Shown here: one piece after another, positions 51,496 through 59,006 of the stretch
How the letters are laid out: each line of letters starts with the position of its first letter
Position numbering within the stretch: position 1 is the stretch's first letter
Assembly (NCBI GenBank): GCA_964587155.1
Contig: CAZPKF010000004.1
Coordinates: 1-64,000, forward strand
Source of the DNA: Hallerella sp964587155
GTDB taxonomy: Bacteria > Fibrobacterota > Fibrobacteria > Fibrobacterales > Fibrobacteraceae
Direction: 5' to 3'
Length of the DNA: 64,000 bases
Notes under the pieces: generated by a model
Seen by the model: only the letters and a program-made list of their open reading frames with translations
Told to the model about the DNA's origin: nothing
Databases searched by the model: none
Position numbers and translations under genes: made by a program

Positions 51496-51535
51496 AAAAC
51501 GGAACGCGAAAGATTTCACGCCTTCCGTTTTTTTT
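51496..51535 (+). terminator. Intrinsic terminator of the helicase-PlsC gene, embedded in the opposite gene
   Basis: AAAACGGAA (51496-51504) pairs with TTCCGTTTT (51523-51531), followed by a T run. Its 3' arm lies inside the last codons of the convergent minus-strand gene, which ends at 51516. Confidence 0.7.
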
Positions 51536-52496
51536 CGGTAAGGAAGAAGAACGCCCCCCAAAGGCTCACCACCAAACTGGCCAAATAGGCTAGCAATTGC
51601 ACAAAAACAGATTGCAAACCGGGAACGCCAATGTGCTCAAAAAGGGACTGCGCCAGCAATTCGCGCGGGCCAAATCCGCCAATCGATATCGGAAGCGCAC
51701 TCACCACAGCCACCATCGGAATAAAAAAGAAATACCACGAGATGTCGATGGAAACGCCAATCGCGATGCCGCAAAAGAAATGCACGACCACGCGCAAGCT
51801 TTGCGTCAATGCGGAAAGAGCCGTTATTTGAACCCAGAGCCGCCAATCCCGAAATTCCTGGAATCTGTCCTGAAAGCGCAAAACGCGATTCTGTACCGAA
51901 TGCGGCAAGAGCTTCCCGGAAAACCAGGAGAACACTCTTCCCAAACGGCGGCTGAAAAGCCCCGCGAAAAGAGAGCAGAAGCCGAAAAAGACCCACAAAG
52001 ACGGCAATAACAGCAGCCGCTGCTCCGGATCGCGAACAAAGAAAAGAGCCCCGACAGAGAGCGCAAGCACGTTCAAAAAGAAGAGTCCGAAAAGTCTGTC
52101 GAACAAAGTCGCCGTCAATCCGCCGCCAACCGTTTTCTGATCACCCTGCACCCGGATGTCGTAAACCTTTTTCACATCGCCGCCGACATTTCCCGGCATG
52201 AAGTTGTTGAAAAAAAGTCCGACAAAGTAAAGCTTCACCAAGTGCCAGTAGCCCATGCGGACGTTCTGTTTGGCAAGCAGCAGCTTCCATTGGAGGCATC
52301 CCGTAAAATTCGAAAGGAACAGACACAAAACGGCAATGCACAAGGGCAACACCGAAGACGTTGAAAAAAGTCCACCAATGTCGCCCGCATCCCATCCCGG
52401 AGCCTCGACGATGTTGTTGTACACAAAGTAACAAGGAACCAGCGTAACCAGAAGCTTCAGGGAAAAAATCAGAAAAGACTTGAGCTGGCTGTTCAT
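51516..52496 (-). CDS. Lysylphosphatidylglycerol-synthase-type (UPF0104) flippase-like membrane protein
   Basis: 326 residues with about eight membrane segments. It matches the LPG_synthase_TM/UPF0104 family: FLSNFTGCLQWKLLLAKQNVRMGYWHLVKLYFVGLFFNNFMPGNVGGDVKKVYDI and LFDRLFGLFFLNVLALSV, with VSALPISIGGFGPRELLAQ near the C-terminus. There is no aminoacyl-transferase domain, only the flippase-like part. Proteins of this kind move or bind lipids, often next to glycosyl or methyl transferases. Its ATG overlaps the methyltransferase stop (ATGA), so the two are co-translated. Confidence 0.88.
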   Translation of the reverse strand: MNSQLKSFLIFSLKLLVTLVPCYFVYNNIVEAPGWDAGDIGGLFSTSSVLPLCIAVLCLFLSNFTGCLQWKLLLAKQNVRMGYWHLVKLYFVGLFFNNFMPGNVGGDVKKVYDIRVQGDQKTVGGGLTATLFDRLFGLFFLNVLALSVGALFFVRDPEQRLLLLPSLWVFFGFCSLFAGLFSRRLGRVFSWFSGKLLPHSVQNRVLRFQDRFQEFRDWRLWVQITALSALTQSLRVVVHFFCGIAIGVSIDISWYFFFIPMVAVVSALPISIGGFGPRELLAQSLFEHIGVPGLQSVFVQLLAYLASLVVSLWGAFFFLTEKKRKA

Positions 52497-53281
52497 GAAT
52501 GCGGCTTTTCCGCCAAAATTCCTATGGAAAGTTGCGTATAACGCGCCAAGGGAAAGCGATCTAGAGCATCGAGAACAGCATTATTCGCCTTTTGAAACGC
52601 CGTTCCGGCAAATGGATACTTGGGCAACTCCACATTCAACTTGAAACAGGCTTCGCGGAGCATCCGGTAGAAAAGATTGGGACGCATCCAGTCTCCGTAT
52701 TCATACTTGGGGACGAATCCGGCACGCGTCAACAATTTGCGCAAGCCGTTGATTGTGAACTGCGTTTCCCAACCGGCGAACCATTTATCCATCGCAATCA
52801 AGATGTGCTTGATGACGGTGTAAAGATGAAAAGTTTGAGGAACATCGCAAAGAAGGAATCCTCCGGGCTTGACGATGCGGAAGTTTTCCGCAATCAGCGG
52901 ATTGGGATCCACGAAATGTTCCGCGAGTCCCTGGTGAAACACCAGGTCGAATGTTCCATCGGGAAAGGGAGCGTGGAAAGCGTCGCCGCGGATACAGTGC
53001 AAGTTGTCTTCAAGATGTTCCCGGAGCCGCAACGATTCGACCGTTTTCAAACTTTCCACGGAAAAATCCAAAACGTAAACGTCTGCTCCTCGATGAGCGA
53101 GAGTCGCACTGTCCCGACCGGTCCCCGGCCCCACTTCAAGGATTTTCAAACCTTCGACATTAGGGAAATGTTTTTCGATTGTCCGGATGATTGTGGGCGA
53201 TGCCGGGTAAACTTTGGACAAGTCTTTTTTGCGGGCCCAAAAACGATCCCAAACAGATTGATCTGGTTCATGAATTGACAT
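52493..53281 (-). CDS. SAM-dependent methyltransferase (class I)
   Basis: 262 residues from ATG 53281 (MSIHEPDQSVWDRFWARKKDLSKVYP). The open frame reaches 53518, but the sequence beyond looks non-coding, and a TATATT box lies 8 nt upstream of this start. The methyltransferase fold has motif I LKILEVGPGTGRDSA, an acidic strand-2 end (VYVLDFS), FDLVFHQGLAEHFVDP and the post-motif VKPGGFLLCDVPQ. The substrate is unknown. It is paired with an LPG-synthase-type membrane protein, so a lipid or lipid-linked substrate is possible. It is the first gene of that two-gene operon. Confidence 0.85.
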   Translation of the reverse strand: MSIHEPDQSVWDRFWARKKDLSKVYPASPTIIRTIEKHFPNVEGLKILEVGPGTGRDSATLAHRGADVYVLDFSVESLKTVESLRLREHLEDNLHCIRGDAFHAPFPDGTFDLVFHQGLAEHFVDPNPLIAENFRIVKPGGFLLCDVPQTFHLYTVIKHILIAMDKWFAGWETQFTINGLRKLLTRAGFVPKYEYGDWMRPNLFYRMLREACFKLNVELPKYPFAGTAFQKANNAVLDALDRFPLARYTQLSIGILAEKPHS

Positions 53282-53646
53282 ACGGGAAAAATATAGGATT
53301 TTTGGGAGAATGACTGCCATCGGCGTTTCGCCTTTCGAAATTCCATCCCCAACCGTCCGCACCCATTCCTTTGTGGGAAAATGTTCAAAATTTCCCGAGT
53401 TTTTACGCGTATTCATAAATTGACACTTAATCGAGATTTTCGTATTAAAAAACAGACGCCCATAAAAAGCCTCCCTTAGAACTGGCAAAATTCCACGATG
53501 GGCGTCACTATTCGCCATGGAAATTCCTTTGAAAAAATTAAAAATTCCCCAAAACGCCCGCGCAGCCCCCTTTCCAAAGAAATTTTACATTTTTTGGCAC
53601 ACTCCTTGCTCTAAAAAATGCGATATTATAGGAAAAAGGAAGATAA
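53282..53646. other. 365-bp divergent intergenic region with a sigma-54 promoter
   Basis: No gene seen. Contains the TATATT box of the methyltransferase gene (53290-53295, minus strand) and the sigma-54-type promoter of the sigma-factor gene (53595-53610). The sequence between is A/T-rich and includes no clear repeat. An enhancer-binding site for a sigma-54 activator might lie here, but none was identified by eye. Confidence 0.6.
53595..53610 (+). promoter_or_regulatory. Sigma-54 (RpoN) -24/-12 promoter
   Basis: TGGCAC-actcc-TTGCT matches the sigma-54 consensus TGGCAC-N5-TTGCW exactly, with the GG (53596-53597) and GC (53608-53609) dinucleotides separated by 10 bp. It ends 36 bp before ATG 53647. 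No sigma-70 pair with correct spacing was found in the same stretch. Confidence 0.75.
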
Positions 53647-54459
53647 ATGCATATTGATTCAACTGATGTCACCCTCAAACGTTATTTGGACGACATCCGC
53701 AAAACAGCTCCTCTGACCCGCGACGAAGAACAAATTCTTTTCCAAAAAGCCCGAGAAGGCGACAAAATTGCCCGTCAGAAATTGATTTCTGCCAATATGC
53801 GCTTTGTGTTGAAAGTTGCCATCCAATACCGCGGTTGCCCCATTCCCCTGCCAGATCTAGTGAGCGAAGGCGCCATGGGCCTTGTCCGCGCCATCGAAAG
53901 TTTTGAACACACACGCGGACTCAAATTCATCAGTTACGGCGTGTGGTGGATCAAAGCTTACATTACGCGCGCCATCAACGAGCAAGGAAACCTCATCCGC
54001 CTGCCGGCAAACCAACATTTACGCGTCCGCCGTGCCCTCCACGAGCAATCCCGCGGAAAGGAAATCAGCGAAGACATCCGCGAACTCATCCAAATCGGGC
54101 AGCGCGGCGTTTCGTTCGACAGTCCGCTCAAGGCGGACTCCAAAGCGACTTACGCCGAGGTCCTAGCGGACGGCGGTGCGGTCAACCCCGAAGCGGATTC
54201 CGAAATCCAGAGCGTGGAAAACCTTTCCCGCGAACTGATGGAACAGCTGCCAGAACGCGAAGCCAAAGTGATTGAAGGCATTTTCGGCATCAACCAAGAA
54301 GCTCCGCAAACGCTGCGCGAAGTCGGCGAGTCCATGAATATTTCCCATGAACGCGTGCGGCAATTGCGCGACCAGGCACTCCGCCGAATCCGCAAATACA
54401 ACAGCCGCGAATTCCTACAAGAAAAGAAAGACGCCTATTTGGCATCAATCAACAAATAA
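53647..54459 (+). CDS. RNA polymerase sigma factor, RpoD/sigma-70 family without region 1.1
   Basis: 270 residues. Region 1.2 (DVTLKRYLDDIRKTAPLTRDEEQILFQKAREGD), region 2 (ISANMRFVLKVAIQYRG...PDLVSEGAMGLVRAIESFEHTRGLKFISYGVWWIKAYITRAI), regions 2.4/3 (NEQGNLIRLPANQH) and region 4 (LPEREAKVIEGIFGI...TLREVGESMNISHERVRQLRDQALRRIRK) are all present. The acidic region 1.1 is absent. Group 1 factors of Bacteroidetes and Fibrobacteres are similarly short, so this may be the housekeeping factor or a group 2 one. The sigma-54 promoter in front argues for a regulated role. GGAAG precedes the start; a strong terminator follows. Confidence 0.93.
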   Translation: MHIDSTDVTLKRYLDDIRKTAPLTRDEEQILFQKAREGDKIARQKLISANMRFVLKVAIQYRGCPIPLPDLVSEGAMGLVRAIESFEHTRGLKFISYGVWWIKAYITRAINEQGNLIRLPANQHLRVRRALHEQSRGKEISEDIRELIQIGQRGVSFDSPLKADSKATYAEVLADGGAVNPEADSEIQSVENLSRELMEQLPEREAKVIEGIFGINQEAPQTLREVGESMNISHERVRQLRDQALRRIRKYNSREFLQEKKDAYLASINK

Positions 54460-54476
54460 TCTTTACTTTCAAAAGG

Positions 54477-54508
54477 AAAAATCCCGGAACGTTCCGGGAT
54501 TTTTTTTA
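54477..54508 (+). terminator. Intrinsic terminator after the sigma-factor gene
   Basis: AATCCCGGAAC-GTTCCGGGATT is a perfect inverted repeat followed by TTTTTT. This is the strongest terminator in the window. Confidence 0.93.
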
Positions 54509-54673
54509 CTGTTTTTGAGGGAGGGATTTTACTTAACTAAAATTCGTCCGCACTAGACTTTATGAAAGTCTAAAAATCCCATAGGAGGTGTTTTTTAAAC
54601 CAATTTATAAAGCATCCTTTTAAGTCTTTATTTTGCATCAATTGTTCCGTAACATCTTTTTGTATGTACTCAT

Positions 54674-55048
54674 TCACCCAACTTCCGCAATCACTTCCAC
54701 TTCGACAAGAGCGCCTTTGGGCAGCGCCGAAACTTCGACACAGCTCCGGGCAGGCTTTCCGACAAAATGCTTTTCGTAGATGGCGTTGAACGTTGCAAAA
54801 TCGGAAAGGTCGCGCAAAAAGCAAGTCGCTTTCAACACACGGGAAACGTCCGTTCCCGCGGCGGAGAGAATCGCGGAAATATTTTTGCAAACCTGTTCCG
54901 CTTGGGCTTCAATGGTGTTCCCGGCAAGCGTTCCCGTTTCGGGAACGATGGGAATTTGTCCGGAGACATAAACCGTATTCCCACAGCGAATTGCCTGAGA
55001 ATACGGGCCGATTGCCGCCGGAGCATCTTTCGTGTGAATGTGTTGCAT
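54674..55048 (-). CDS. ridA: RidA-family 2-iminobutanoate/2-iminopropanoate deaminase
   Basis: 124 residues, the usual RidA length. The family core is complete: APAAIGPYSQAIRCGNTVYVSGQIPIVPETG near the N-terminus, LKATCFLRDLSDFATFNAIYEKHF in the middle, and KPARSCVEVSALPKGALVEVEVIAEVG at the end, with the catalytic Arg in PARSCVEV. It hydrolyses reactive imines formed by PLP enzymes such as threonine dehydratase. AAAGGA precedes ATG 55048. It lies 21 bp downstream of alaS on the same strand. Confidence 0.95.
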   Translation of the reverse strand: MQHIHTKDAPAAIGPYSQAIRCGNTVYVSGQIPIVPETGTLAGNTIEAQAEQVCKNISAILSAAGTDVSRVLKATCFLRDLSDFATFNAIYEKHFVGKPARSCVEVSALPKGALVEVEVIAEVG

Positions 55049-55069
55049 CCGAAAATTCCTTTCGAAAAA

Positions 55070-57718
55070 TCAGGCTCCGATTTTTGCGCGGATCCAATTG
55101 TTTGCGTCAGCGATGGCTGCGGCGATTTTTTCCGGTTCACGGGTTCCCGCTTGCGCGCGGTCCGGGCGGCCACCGCCCTTTCCATTGCAAACCTTCGCGA
55201 GGTCGCGGACCATGTCGCCCGCCTTGATGCCTTTGGCAATGACGTTCTTGCCGACAATCACGGCGATGTTGCCATTTCCCGTTCCTTTGTTCGCAATGAC
55301 GGCAACCGAGTCTGGATCTAGCCGACTTTGAACGCCATCGAGCAAATTCTTGAAACGGTCATCCGAAATGGACATTTCGCGGACATAAAGTTTAACGCCC
55401 AGAACATTGATTGCGCCCTGCAAAAGATCTCCGGCAGCAAGAGTCGCCAGTTCCAGTTGCACCGATTGCAAACTTTTTTCAAGGCTTTGCGTTTTGGCAA
55501 ATGCCTGCTGAATCCGATTGAGCACTTCGGCATCCTTACAGCGGAGCTGTTCGCGGAGAGCGGTCAAAATGCGAGTTCCTGCACGCAACAGAATCAGTGC
55601 GCCGTTGCCTGTCACCGCTTCGATTCGACGCACGCCCGAAGACACGCTCGATTCGGAGATGATTTTCACCATTCCGATATTTCCCGTGTTTTGAACGTGC
55701 AAGCCTCCGCAGAGTTCCTTGGAAAATTCCTCGCCGGCGTTTCCCATTTTCACGACGCGGACCGTGTCTCCGTATTTTTCGCCAAAAAGCGCCATGGCAC
55801 CGCTCGCCTTTGCTTCGTCCACGTTCATCACGTCGGTCGACACAGGCAAACATTCCATCACTTTTGCGTTTACCAAATCTTCGACTTGCTGGATTTCGTC
55901 TTCGGTCATCGCGTTAAAATGGCTAAAGTCAAAGCGGAGCAATTCGTTCGAAACAAAGCTTCCCTGCTGTTGTACATGGGAGCCCAAAACCTGCCGAAGG
56001 GCAGCTTGAATCAAGTGCGTTGCCGAATGGTTCTTGCGGATGTCGGATCTGCGGGCATCGTCGACAGTCGCAAAAAATTCCGAAGCCATCGAATCCCTGT
56101 CCGCAACGCCCTTAGTCACTTTTCCGCGGTGCACCGTCGTATCATTTACGCGGACGGTGTCAAAAATCGAAATTTCGATTCCTTCTGCAGAAAGGGTCCC
56201 CTTGTCGCCGACCTGGCCGCCCATTTCCGCATAAAACGGCGTCGTGTCGAGTACAATGGAAAGGATTCCCTTGTCTTCGCGGTAACGGAGAACCTTGACT
56301 TTTGCCGCATTCACATCATAACCGACGAACTTCGTCGAACCGACAGCGTATTCGGTCCAACCTTCGGAGCCCATCGTATCGATGCCTTTTTTCATGTTCG
56401 CACGGGCGCGGGCTTTTTGTTCTTCCATGCATTTTTCATAGCCTTTTTCGTCGATGAGAAGGCCCTTTTCCTCGGCTAAGATTCCCGTGAGATCGGGCGG
56501 AAATCCGTACGTATCGTAAAGGAGGAACACTTTGTCTCCGGGAATGCTTTCGCCCTTTTTCAAATTTGCAGAAATGGCGGCAAAGCGTTCGAGTCCCGCA
56601 TCCAGAGTCCGGATAAAACTTTCTTCTTCGCTTTGAATGACCGAAGCGACAAAATCCTTGCGTTCGCGAATTTCCGGGAAGGCATCCCCCATCGTATCCG
56701 CCAGGACTTGCACCAATTTGCAGATAAAGGGAGACGTTTGACCGAGAAGGCGGGCAAAGCGGCTCGCACGGCGCAATATGCGGCGCAAGACGTATCCGCG
56801 GCCTTCGTTAGACGGGAGCGCTCCATCGGCAATCGCAAAGGAAATGGCGCGGAGGTGATCTGCAATGACGCGGTGAGGCGTGCCCTCTTTTCCTTCGCTG
56901 TAAGGGACTCCGGAAAGTTCTGCGACCTTGCGGATAATCGGACTGAACACGTCCGTATCGTAATTGCTAGTCTTGCCCTGCAAAATGGAGCATATCCGTT
57001 CAAAGCCCATGCCCGTATCGACATTCTTCGCCTTGAGCGGAACAAGCGATCCATCGGAAAGGCGTTCATATTGCATGAACACGTTGTTCCAAATTTCAAT
57101 GTAGCGGTCATTTTCTCCGTTCACGCCCAAAATCGGATCTTTGAAAGTTTCCGCCTGAGTCGCCAAATCGCCGCGGTCATAATGTATTTCGGAACAGGGG
57201 CCGCAGGGACCGGTGTCGCCCATTTCCCAGAAATTCGAATGGGCGTCAAATCGCATGATGCGGTCATCGGGAAGCCCGGAGACTTCTTTCCAAATTTGCC
57301 ACGCCTCGTCATCATCCTGGAACACTGTTGCGAACAAGCGCTCCTTGGGGAGCTTCCAAACTTCGGTCAAGAGTTCCCATGCCCACGTAATCGCTTCGCG
57401 CTTGTAGTAATCGCCAAACGACCAGTTGCCGAGCATTTCAAAAAATGTATGGTGATAATTGTCTCGGCCTACGACATCCAAATCGTTGTGCTTTCCCGAA
57501 ACGCGGATGCACTTCTGGCTGTTGCAAACCCGCTTCCAGCCCTTGGGATTGTCTCCCAGGAAAATCGCCTTGAACTGGTTCATGCCGGCATTCGTGAACA
57601 TGAGCGTCGGATCATCGTGGGGAACAACCGGCGAGCTACGGACAAACAAGTGTCCTTTCGATTCAAAGAACTTGATAAAAGATTCGCGCACTTGCGCAGA
57701 AGTCATCGTTTCGGACAT
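55070..57718 (-). CDS. alaS: Alanyl-tRNA synthetase
   Basis: 882 residues, full length for bacterial AlaRS. The class II catalytic core opens with TSAQVRESFIKFFESKGHLFVRSSPVVPHDDPTLMFTNAGMNQFK. The editing domain has its zinc-binding motifs HSATHLIQAAL (HxxxH) and CGGLHVQNTG (CxxxH). The C-terminal C-Ala domain ends GGGRPDRAQAGTREPEKIAAAIADANNWI. It charges tRNA-Ala and removes mischarged Ser and Gly. A terminator lies just upstream (57752-57780), which isolates it from serA. The gene therefore has its own promoter in the 80-bp gap. Confidence 0.97.
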   Translation of the reverse strand: MSETMTSAQVRESFIKFFESKGHLFVRSSPVVPHDDPTLMFTNAGMNQFKAIFLGDNPKGWKRVCNSQKCIRVSGKHNDLDVVGRDNYHHTFFEMLGNWSFGDYYKREAITWAWELLTEVWKLPKERLFATVFQDDDEAWQIWKEVSGLPDDRIMRFDAHSNFWEMGDTGPCGPCSEIHYDRGDLATQAETFKDPILGVNGENDRYIEIWNNVFMQYERLSDGSLVPLKAKNVDTGMGFERICSILQGKTSNYDTDVFSPIIRKVAELSGVPYSEGKEGTPHRVIADHLRAISFAIADGALPSNEGRGYVLRRILRRASRFARLLGQTSPFICKLVQVLADTMGDAFPEIRERKDFVASVIQSEEESFIRTLDAGLERFAAISANLKKGESIPGDKVFLLYDTYGFPPDLTGILAEEKGLLIDEKGYEKCMEEQKARARANMKKGIDTMGSEGWTEYAVGSTKFVGYDVNAAKVKVLRYREDKGILSIVLDTTPFYAEMGGQVGDKGTLSAEGIEISIFDTVRVNDTTVHRGKVTKGVADRDSMASEFFATVDDARRSDIRKNHSATHLIQAALRQVLGSHVQQQGSFVSNELLRFDFSHFNAMTEDEIQQVEDLVNAKVMECLPVSTDVMNVDEAKASGAMALFGEKYGDTVRVVKMGNAGEEFSKELCGGLHVQNTGNIGMVKIISESSVSSGVRRIEAVTGNGALILLRAGTRILTALREQLRCKDAEVLNRIQQAFAKTQSLEKSLQSVQLELATLAAGDLLQGAINVLGVKLYVREMSISDDRFKNLLDGVQSRLDPDSVAVIANKGTGNGNIAVIVGKNVIAKGIKAGDMVRDLAKVCNGKGGGRPDRAQAGTREPEKIAAAIADANNWIRAKIGA

Positions 57719-57751
57719 AATTACACCTTTGAATTTTTGGGCAAAGCTAGC

Positions 57752-57780
57752 AAAAAACCGCCGGTATGGAATCCGGCGGT
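57752..57780 (-). terminator. Intrinsic terminator after serA
   Basis: On the minus strand ACCGCCGG-attccata-CCGGCGGT is followed by TTTTTT. It lies 21 bp beyond the serA stop and separates serA from alaS. Confidence 0.9.
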
Positions 57781-57800
57781 CGCTTATCGAGTTTCAAAAT

Positions 57801-58970
57801 TTAGAAGTGAATGACCCGGACGCGGATAACCTTGTCGAGTTTTTTCAATTCGTCAATGATGGAATCATCGACAGTCGCTTCGACATCGATCAAGTTGTAA
57901 CCGATTTTGCCGTTCGACTTGTTGCTGAAGCTCGCAATGTTGATGTTCGCTGCGCCAAAAACCTTCGTGATTTCGGCAATCATGTTGGGAACGTCCTGGT
58001 TGATGACGACAACGCGGCTCTTCACTTCGGCATGGGGGAAGCTGTCAAGCGGCGGGAAGTTCACCGAATTGCGGACAACGCCGAATTCCAGGTAATTTTT
58101 GAGTTCTTCCGCTGCCATGACTGCGCAATTGTCTTCCGCTTCTTCGGTGCTTGCGCCCAAATGCGGGAAAATCGAAATCTTGGGAGTCTGGAGGGAACGG
58201 GAATCAGCAAAGTCCGTCAGATAGCCTTCCAAACGGCCCTCTTCGAGCATCTTGTAAACAGCATCCATTTCCACGATGCCGCCCCTTGCGAAATTCAAAA
58301 TCAGGGAACCCTTGAATGCGGAAAGATTTTTCGCGTTCAACATGTTTTCGGTCACGCCCTTGATGAACGGAACGTGGACAGTGAGGTAATCGGCACAGGC
58401 GATGACTTCGTCGAGAGTTTTCACGACAGTCACGACATTCGAGAGCTTGTGCATGTTGGCTGCACTCGGATACGGATCATAGGCGACGACCTTCATGTTC
58501 TTCCAACGGGCGTAGTTCGAAACGAGAACGCCGATTTTTCCAAGCCCGATAACGCCCAGCGTCTTACCGGCAAGTTCCGTACCGGAGAACATCTTTTTGC
58601 CCTTTTCAATCGTTTTGTCCAAAGCGGGATCATTTGGATCCAGACTTTTCACCCAGGCGGCCGCTTCGCCGACATGGCGGACAGCCATGCCCAAAACGGT
58701 CATCACCAGTTCCGCGACGGCGTTCGCATTGGCACCGGGCGTGTTGAAAACGCAAATTCCCTTTGCGCTAGCCTTGTCGATGGTGATGTTGTTCACCCCG
58801 GCACCGGCACGGGCGACAGCCAACAGGCCGTCAAAAGAATCCGTATCGACCTGTGCACTGCGGACAAGGATGGCTTCCGGAGATTCTACGGCATCGGAGA
58901 CTTCGTAGTCTTTTCCGAAAAGATCCAGACCTTTCTGGGAAATGTTGTTCAACGTTTTGACTTTACGCAT
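57801..58970 (-). CDS. serA: D-3-phosphoglycerate dehydrogenase
   Basis: 389 residues from ATG 58970 (MRKVKTLNNISQKGLDLFG), with AAGGA upstream; an in-frame ATG at 58997 is less well placed. The NAD-binding motif is LAGKTLGVIGLGKIGVLVSNYARWKN; the catalytic His is in ISIFPHLGASTEEAEDN and the Arg in LNFARGGIVEMDAVY. A C-terminal ACT domain follows (VVINQDVPNMIAEITKVFGAANINIASF). It catalyses the first step of serine synthesis. It follows ispG on the same strand by 36 bp. Confidence 0.95.
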   Translation of the reverse strand: MRKVKTLNNISQKGLDLFGKDYEVSDAVESPEAILVRSAQVDTDSFDGLLAVARAGAGVNNITIDKASAKGICVFNTPGANANAVAELVMTVLGMAVRHVGEAAAWVKSLDPNDPALDKTIEKGKKMFSGTELAGKTLGVIGLGKIGVLVSNYARWKNMKVVAYDPYPSAANMHKLSNVVTVVKTLDEVIACADYLTVHVPFIKGVTENMLNAKNLSAFKGSLILNFARGGIVEMDAVYKMLEEGRLEGYLTDFADSRSLQTPKISIFPHLGASTEEAEDNCAVMAAEELKNYLEFGVVRNSVNFPPLDSFPHAEVKSRVVVINQDVPNMIAEITKVFGAANINIASFSNKSNGKIGYNLIDVEATVDDSIIDELKKLDKVIRVRVIHF

Positions 58971-59006
58971 TTTGAGTTCCTTTTGGTGAAGGTTCATTTG
59001 TAAAAA

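Noticed and set aside
53282..53518. 79-residue N-terminal extension of the methyltransferase
   Set aside because: The TATATT box at 53290-53295 and the clean fold start at MSIHEPDQS favour the shorter protein; the extension has no domain character.
54570..54673. Short minus-strand frame after ridA (VNEYIQKDVTEQLMQ...)
   Set aside because: It has no start codon of its own in a sensible place and reads into ridA out of frame; could be a remnant but cannot be supported.
55328..59003. Long plus-strand open frames (383, 393 and 514 codons) opposite alaS and serA
   Set aside because: They mirror conserved genes and start or end without signals; a shadow of the codon usage.
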